Shown in pieces: positions 51,601 through 60,600 of a stretch of DNA of 64,000 nucleotides (positions are counted from its first letter, which is position 1; every line of letters starts with the position of its first letter). A program made the translations under genes and the position numbers. The notes beneath the pieces are model-generated. The model made no database searches. It was given only the letters and a program-made list of their open reading frames with translations, and was not told where the DNA came from. The stretch is from Siphonodentalium dalli (Eukaryota > Mollusca > Scaphopoda > Gadilida > Siphonodentaliidae), in contig CP136065.1 of the NCBI GenBank assembly GCA_032622095.1, positions 245,211,474 through 245,275,473 of the forward strand. Direction: 5' to 3'.

Positions 51601-54600
51601 ATCTACTGGTCTGCACTGATAATGTTGAGTATGTTGGGTTGCCTTGATTTTTAATGTATATATCTACTGGTCTGCACTGATAATGTTGAGTATGTTGGGT
51701 TGCCCTGATTTTTAATGTATATATCTACTGGTCTGCACTGATAATGTTGAGTATGTTGGGTTGCCTTGATTTTTAATGTATATATCTAGTTGGGGTGATT
51801 ACATGCCAATGTAATCGATTACGATTACAATTACTTTTGATTTACATGATTACGATTACTGATTACATTTTTTTTCTCAATGTAATCGATTACGATTATA
51901 ATTAATTTAGTAAATGTAATCGATTAGTTTTTGATTACATCTGATTACAATTGTTAGTTTCCAACCATTTTGATTGCATATGAATAAATAATGAAATAAT
52001 TCAAATTAACACATCAAATTTGATTGAATAAAGACATCACTGCATAACATGGAAAATAGAAATGACTAAAACAATAGAAAGAAGCAAGCAATAAACATAT
52101 AAACTATTTACATTTACATGTATTGGAAAGGTTTCAACATGAAGTTATGCACCAACTTATTGGGAATACATTAGTTTTATGTGTATTTATTTATGTAAAT
52201 ATATTTTAATATATTTTTAATTTTCTTACATGGATTTAAACTAGCGCATAAATATTTATGAAAATATCACCAGAAACATTTATAAATTATTTTCATGTTC
52301 TGTTAGATTCAATACCCAACACAATGAAGATAACACTAAGATTTATTTGATGATCATCAATGAGTGCAGTAAATGACAAACCAGCTAATTAGGTCTACCT
52401 GTGTACATCACACCTGCTTTGTTCAGTTAATTAGCCCTATTGTACTAGTGTGGCTCTTACAGCCATTGTCTGCAGCAGTCCCAATTCAATTTAATCCTAG
52501 CCTATTTATTCATATTAGAACATTTCATTGTCTGTATCACAAGTTTATTGCCATAATGCCATTCATGCTGTATTCAACATTTGTGTGTTGTTATCTGTGT
52601 CCACTGCCAGAATGTACATACACTGTACCACTGACATAACAAATGAGAGAATTATACTAACTTTCTAATATGTTGTTTGTATCGTTGCACACTCCACAGT
52701 ACCAAAGTATGAGACTATGAGTATACAATAGCCATCCATATGGATATTTTGGTAAAAGTAATCAAAATGTAATCATGATTACAGGTACATTTGAAAGTAA
52801 TCGATTACTATTACAATTACTTGTAATCAAGAAATGCCATGATTACTGATTACAGATGATTACTCCAAATTTTGTAATCGATTACTTTGATTACGATTAC
52901 TGATTACAATTACCCCAACCCTGATTTATTATCTACTGGTCTGCACTGATTTTTAATGTATATATCTACTGGTCTGTAGGATTGCCCTGATTTTTAATTT
53001 ATCTATCTACTGGTCTGCACTGATATTGAGTTTGTATTGCCTTGATATTTAATTTATATATCTACTGGTCTGCACTGATTTTTAATGTATATATATTCAT
53101 TGGTCTGTATGATTGCCCTGATTTTTAATGTATATATCTATTGGTCTGTATGATTGCCCTGATTTTTAATGTATATATCTACTGGTCTGCACGGATTTTT
53201 AATGTATATATCAACTGGTCTGTACTGATATTGAGTTTGTAGGATTGCCTTGATTTTTAATGTATATATCTACTGGTCTGCACTGATTTTTAATGTATAT
53301 ATCAACTGGTCGGTAGGATTGCACCAGGCTAAACGTTGAGTTTGTTGGATTGCCTTGATTTTTAATTTATCTATCCACTGGTCTACACTGATAATGCTCA
53401 CAACTGATGTGGACACCATAGGACAAAAACAATTTTATATAAAGGGCAGTTATTCCAAGGTGTTCTGGGATGTTATATTATATTATATTATTACCAATTT
53501 AGAGGGTGTTCTATAGTAGAATAACAGTATTTTACCTACAGGATAAGATTCCATAATTTTGAGGTGAAGTTGACTGGAAGCGGGCAGCGGGTGTTAATGA
53601 AGTTTTGTTTTCATTAACACCCGCTTCCGGTTAAGTCACCGATCACATGATCAAAAGAGGCCGGAGTGGTAATAATAGTAATAACATGAATTTGTCTGGT
53701 GTCATGGTATATTAACGGCCCGACAGTAATGATTAACAGTCCGAGGGCCTCTAATAGCCCCGAGGGCTGTTAATAATTCCTGGAGGGCCGTTAATATACC
53801 ATGACACCAGACAAATCAGTTGATATATACATTAAAAACAATAACGCCCTCAAAAATCATGTTATTGTTATACTGTCGGGCCGTTAATAAACCCATAACG
53901 CCCTCAAAAATCATGTTATTGTTATACTGTCGGGCCGTTAATAAACCCATAACGCCCTCAAAAATCATGTTATTGTTATACTGTCGGGCCGTTAATAAAC
54001 CCATAACGCCCTCAAAAATCATGTTATTGTTATACTGTCGGGCCGTTAATAAACCCATAACGCCCTCAAAAATCATGTTATTGTTATACTGTCGGGCCGT
54101 TAATAAACCCATAACGCCCTCAAAAATCATGTTATTGTTATACTGTCGGGCCGTTAATAAACCCATAACGCCCTCAAAAATCATGTTATTGTTATACTGT
54201 CGGGCCGTTAATAAACCCATAACGCCCTCAAAAATCATGTTATTGTTATACTGTCGGGCCGTTAATAAACCCATAACGCCCTCAAAAATCATGTTATTGT
54301 TATACTGTCGGGCCGTTAATAAACCCATAACGCCCTCAAAAATCATGTTATTGTTATACTGTCGGGCCGTTAATAAACCCATAACGCCCTCAAAAATCAT
54401 GTTATTGTTATACTGTCGGGCCGTTAATAAACCCATAACGCCCTCAAAAATCATGTTATTGTTATACTGTCGGGCCGTTAATAAACCCATAACGCCCTCA
54501 AAAATCATGTTATTGTTATATTGCTTCATGTTACCTTTATATTTTTTTCTTTTCTTTTTTTTATATTTTTATTGAATAACATTTGAACATACGTATACAT

Positions 54601-57600
54601 AGCTAATACAAGTTACACCTAAAGATGTTACCTTTATATTGATATTTGTAAACTGCCACGGGACAGACTGCTCTGGATATCATTAGTGAGTGTTGTTATA
54701 TTATATACTTCTCCTAGGGGCTTATATTCAGACGGCTGCCATTCCATCAAATTTATTGAATTTCCAAATAATGATAATCGCCCCCCCCCCCCCCCCCCCC
54801 CCCCCACACTGATATTCCAACCATTATTTATTGTGAAAATTTCAACCATTTGAAAAGTTTGATGGTTTGAGGTATCACTTGGAAAAGTCAAACCAAAGGT
54901 GATGAAAGTGAAGTTTCTTGGACTTGGGACCTTTCAGTGTTTCAGGGAGCACACTGAAGTCTTGTTATGTTAAGAATTTCCAACAGTACCAAGGTGGAAA
55001 CAAGCGCCCCCATTAGAAATCTACTAGACACGTCCCTGGACACCCACATACGGCCCTAACAACACGGACACATCATCGCATACCAGCGACACAATCACAC
55101 ATAAATATTGATTATTCACCTCAGTACAGGATGCACTGATTGAAAATCACACCATCAAACATTTCGCCTGCAAAGATGACAGCATAAAAGCAAAAAACGC
55201 GCGAAAGAAATTCCAGTCATATGTTTGCGCATGTCCAGGGATAATCACATCCTGTTGTCTGTTGAGCATTTGGCCAAGGATTATTTAAGTTCCCTGATTT
55301 GGCGGCAAATATGTATTATGTGCCTGTCAATCGGCAAACCTCGGTGATTTCCGTACGCAAATAATACTATTTCTGCAAGAACGATAATCCGAGAAGTTGC
55401 GATTATGTATAATTATGTATAATTATGAATTCCTGCTCATATCTCAAGAATGTTATGACGACCGACGTACTGATATATATCTTGGCCTGTTTTTATTTTA
55501 AAATTTAGAAATCGTGATTGAAAAGTATTGTTCAGTTTGTGGATATCCCTCCTGTGTGTGATGAGCACCCCAAGATGATGGGTTACATTAAAAAAAAGCT
55601 AAGTAGTGAGAAGTATGAGTCAAGTAAAAAGTCAAAAATATATATGAATATTGGATAGTCATGATATTAAAATAGTAGTATTGGATAAAAGTAGTTTCTG
55701 CCTATTTACAATATAACTTGGGTTTTTTTTTGTTTTTAAACTTAATATTAGTAAGAGCTTATATACAAATATATATACGGTGCTTATATATATAACACAG
55801 ACAGATACCGTTTATAGATGCTGATAGTATTTCCTCTATCTTTTGTATAATTATATTTATGTTTGGGTTCTGGTTGTCGACAGTTTGCTATGAAGTGATA
55901 TCTATCCTTATTATCATCATTACATGTTGGACACACGGCTTCCGTAATAAGTTGCCTCAATTTACTTTTATTATATTAAACCACTTAGGTTTCTCTGTTA
56001 TGAGGTAATTATGAAGAACAATTCTAACTGATCGCACGGAATAATAATTCTCAGCGATATTACGTATTTCAGAGATTTCCATAATCTAAAGAATGTGGCA
56101 ATCAACTAGCCTTATAGTATATATTGTATATAAGTTATAATACTGTCAAGAATTCAAAAAAAATATTGATCGTGCCATTTAAAGACATATTATGGACTTG
56201 TTCGGGTACAACTCCATAGAAAACACGTCTGAACTACGCTCAATTGTAAATATTTACATCCTGATTCGGGACGCAACTATCGGTGATATTTATAACTAAC
56301 ACAACTGATTTCGCCATCAAGAGTCATTGCATTTAATTAATATATAAGAATGACGGTGAGTATTGTCAATTTGGTTTAATAATCGTAAAAAATAACTACT
56401 TGGAGCATAATTATTCTCAATTTCTAATTGACCACCCTACCGGAGTGTTTCACATCACTTTAAGAAAACACTTTATACGTACGTACGTTTGAAGAACTTA
56501 AATAGTTATTCCCGCGAATTAGACTGGATTGCTCACTGTCGCATGGTATCGCGCAAATAGACACCCAGCTAGGATCTCTTAAACGTGCAAAAAGTCACCG
56601 TGGCCCAGCATCTTGAAATCTCACCAAAAACGCGATTTTAGACTACCGTAGTCGTATTATTATAAACAAGTATTTGTTTTTGATCGGAGTCAGATTTCAA
56701 TGGGATTTCATGGGCATTCCGTTCGCTTTGAGTTTTATATATATCTTTATTTCCTTCAGGTAGGAGAGTATGAAATGCTGGATGACTTTTTTGAAGATGT
56801 GATGACATTTCGTGAACAATTTTAATTTAAATAGACCTATAGACCTATAGACCTATGTGATAAACAATGATAACAACCAATTTGCTTTTTTCTTAATCAT
56901 AAAAATCATAGTTTTTTATTTGGAGTCCTGCTTAATAAATTATATACTATTCTATACTAAACATACCACCAGCACCATCCGCCCAGAAAATACTGCACAC
57001 CTGAAATGTTAAAAGAAAACAATTTGGAAAAGCACATACATGTTTTGGCACATATAGCAATGAAAACACTCCCAGTGGGTAAATGCACAGGGGCCTGTGA
57101 CGCGCTCCGCTGTCTGCCCCCCCCCCCCTTGCGCTGCCGCTGCTATATACGCGCCTGCTTCACGCTAATGGTATAATAATATTATTATTATTATTATACC
57201 ATTAGCGTGAAGCAGGCGCGTATATATAGCAGCGGCGTATATGGGCAGCGCAAAAGGGGGGGGGGGGGCGGACAGCGGAGCGCGTTACAGGCCCCTGTGG
57301 TAAATGTGATAAAAATCCCAAGAAGAACATGGAGAAATAAATCAACTTTGTTCTCGTATTCATTATATCAATAGTTCTCCAATAACGACAATTCGCGCGT
57401 TGAAACCATTGTTATGTAAACAAAACTGTTAAAGGCCCACTTAATTGTCGAACCCCGGATCACATTATATAAAATATATGCCATATTATATACCATTTGA
57501 AAGAGGAAGCTCCAAAACACTGTATTATCAACTTATTCGGTGTAATAAACTGTGAACATGTTGTTTTTGTTGAGGTACCGATGTGTTTGTCATCTGGATT

Positions 57601-60600
57601 GTCGTGCAAAGTGCAATATTTTCAATGGAAGGGGAATAACTCTATATATTTATATATAGAGTTATTCATCTTCTATTGAAAATAAAATATAGTTTGAATT
57701 ATGTTGCATTCTGGGAACCACAGCGGGTGGAAATGATTTTATGATTTGAGCTATTTTCTATTACTCTATATATACATGTATATATATATGGGCACCTTAT
57801 GAGACACAGACGTTCCAAATGGTGATGGATTTTAGTATTTTAATCATATTTTATGGCATAGATTGTTATTAAAACCGTATATCAAGGCACTATAAAAACA
57901 AATAAGTGACTCGAAAATTAATTGGGCTTTTAACAGTGATTTGTGAACAAACATCGCTAATCGCGTAGTAAAATAAAATATTTTAGTCTAAAATTGATTT
58001 TCAGAATATTTTTCAATGCTTTGACCTTGTCCAATGTTTACCATCAATGTTTTATCATGATTCAATCTCAATATAGGAGAGTTAAAGATGCATTTATAAT
58101 CCGAATTAACGCTCGCAAATTACTATTTCCTTGGCTTCGAGGGGTAAAAAATATTTGATTCGAGTCGAGCACTTCGAAGCTCAGAGTGATCAGATATCGA
58201 TTTTTTAAATCAATTATTTTTCACCACCGATAATATTAAGTGGCCCAGTAAACAGTCGACGAGAAGACCGTCTCGGACCAAATTGCTGATGAAGATGGAT
58301 AACTCTAAAATCAAGTGGCTTTTTGTGTCAGATATTTGACAAACCGGCAAAATTTCATTGAACAAAATGATGATAAATAACAGGTTTTGGGCAATTTTAT
58401 ACCATACATAGTTGACTGCGGTTGGCATTATTTTTGGGCAATTACTCGATTCTGATAACTGAAGCGGAATTTTAAAAAAGGTTGTTGTTGGTATCTGATG
58501 ATATGGGGGAGCGATTGTGTACCTTTAATGAACATAATAGCAAAGTCAAACTAGTTTATCATGTACTTGTTGTCATGGTGTAACAGATTTTACTCTGGTA
58601 AACAAGTATGTACTCTTGTAAAGCTCACGTAAAAGGACATATACCCGCGTAAAGGCATGGTGTTCCCGCTTTTATATTCTCGTAAAATGATGAGGAAACA
58701 GGACATACACGGGTAAAAACCAATGTAAATCAGAACATATTCTAGTAAACTATTGATGGAGTCATGGTGTAACAAATTATACTGTGTTAAAAATTGGTAT
58801 AACAATTATCTATACTATGGTAAAAGCAATGTAAAGCTCATGTAAAAAGGGAGATACACGTGTAAAAGTCATGGTGTTCTCGCTTTACTCTCGTAAAATA
58901 CTGATGAAACATGACATACATGGGTAAATACCCATGTAAACCCATGTAAATCGGAACACATTCTGGTAAAATTATTGATGGAGTCATGGTGTAACAGAAT
59001 TACTCGGGTAAAACCCTCGGCTGGTGAAACGGGATATACAGCCTCTTTAAAATCACTTCTTCTGGCTGCTTCTGGGGGAAAAAAGCTCTTTAAAAAACGC
59101 TGTTTAAAGTGATGTGAAACACTCCGGTAGGGTGATAAAAATATAAATGGAGAATATTATGGCTCAAAGTAGTTATTTTTACGAATATTAACCCAAATTG
59201 ACAACACACACCGTCATTCTTATACATTAATTAAATGCAATGACTCTAGATGGCGAAATCGTTTGCGTTAGTTTTTCGCCGATTGTTGCGTCCCGAATCG
59301 AGATGTAAATATTTACAGTTGAACGTAGTTCAGACGATATTTCTATGGAGTGGTATGGTCGATTTCTTTGAAATTTTCGGTGATGTTAGTATAATGATAC
59401 ATTCCCCAAGTTGGCATAGCGTCTGAGTACTAACTTATAAGTTTATCGCGCCCGAACAAGTCCATAATATGTCTTTAAATATATGTATTATTTTTTTTTC
59501 ATTTCTGAATATATTCGTTATTTAGTCAATATAGATTTATTCGAAGAAACAAAACGCTTTACTTCCAAAGTTGTCAGTTACTTCAAAACCTGGCGTTACA
59601 ACCATGCACGTGTTTCTTTTTTTATGGGTTGTTTCCAGTCCGAGTTGGATTTGCGAATAATTTAGTTGTAAATTCCCTAACATTAATGTCATGTGACAGC
59701 TAATATAAGCATCGTGATTTCGAATGAGGTGAGGTAATACCATACAATAATTTACAAATAATACAAGGGGAATGATAGTATGAATCTTAGTCTTATTTCT
59801 GGACTAAAGTCTGGTGTGTTGCCTTTGGAACCATTCAGACTTGATTTAAGTCTGTACTATACCTACAAAACGTATTTCAACCATGCAAGGGACAAGAATT
59901 TAGGTGGGATGGGTTGTGTTATTTTTTTTTTTTTTCGGATATTTAAGTAAAAAATGTAATAACTCTGCAATGTGGAGTCCAATCAATCTCAAGATTGCTG
60001 GTATACACATGCTCCGATGTTGGTTAATGTTGTGTATGCAATTATAATACACCAGTATTTACCGGAGTATAATGTAAGTGGGTTACACCACACATTTACT
60101 TAGAATTTACAAGGGTATACGTTCTACATGGGTTTTACATGGATTTTTAACAGTGTTTTTACACGGGCATGAGCGATAATTTTATTTCACAATAGCACAT
60201 TATGCAGCTGGTGTGTTTTCTGTCTCTTTTGTGAGAATAAAATCACATGTTGTTCGTTAATCAGTGGAAAACAATTATACCCGGTGTCATACTCAAAAGT
60301 TAACATAATGGGGCAATAATATTCTTATTAATTAGTCAGCTATAAGTCCTGAGGTTAAATAACACCTTATGCAAATAACCACATGTGCCATTCACATGAC
60401 CTCCAATCTGTTGTCAAAAATTGTAAGGCTTCTAAAACCGTACTCAGGTACTACCGTTGTAAATTACCTTCATATCGAGGTAATTAAATTACCCTGGTAT
60501 AATTACTCTAGTAGAACCACCACATACATCATTATACTTACGTCCCTGTAAAATACCTTGGTGAAATAAGTGGATGGCTCCATTTTATTAAAGTAAATGC

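Larger units (their letters stand above)
48999..56966 (-). other. Intron 2 of the polycystin-1-like gene
   Basis: About 8.0 kb, phase 1. Contains a C-family hAT with nested hAT (49017-49790), a b-type MITE (49851-50076), a TIR MITE (50561-50817), a minisatellite split by a GTAATC-rich element (51218-53390), hairpins, the 54-bp array (53841-54520), a LINE remnant (55795-56095) and one copy of a dispersed repeat (56180-56470). Nothing recognised in 54610-55790 beyond a poly-C run at 54781-54805. Confidence 0.72.

Noticed and set aside
53841-54520. CRISPR-like regular array
   Set aside because: Units are contiguous and identical, with no unique spacers, and the genome is eukaryotic.
53816-54575. 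Two long opposite-strand open frames (237 and 251 codons) of 18-residue repeats
   Set aside because: They follow from a stop-free 54-bp satellite unit. There is no splice context, domain or codon bias, and both strands are equally open.
54634-54891. Minus-strand frame with a poly-Gly stretch
   Set aside because: It spans a 25-base poly-C run (54781-54805) and lacks splice sites fitting the gene's phase-1 intron. The exon 2-3 junction is already in phase.
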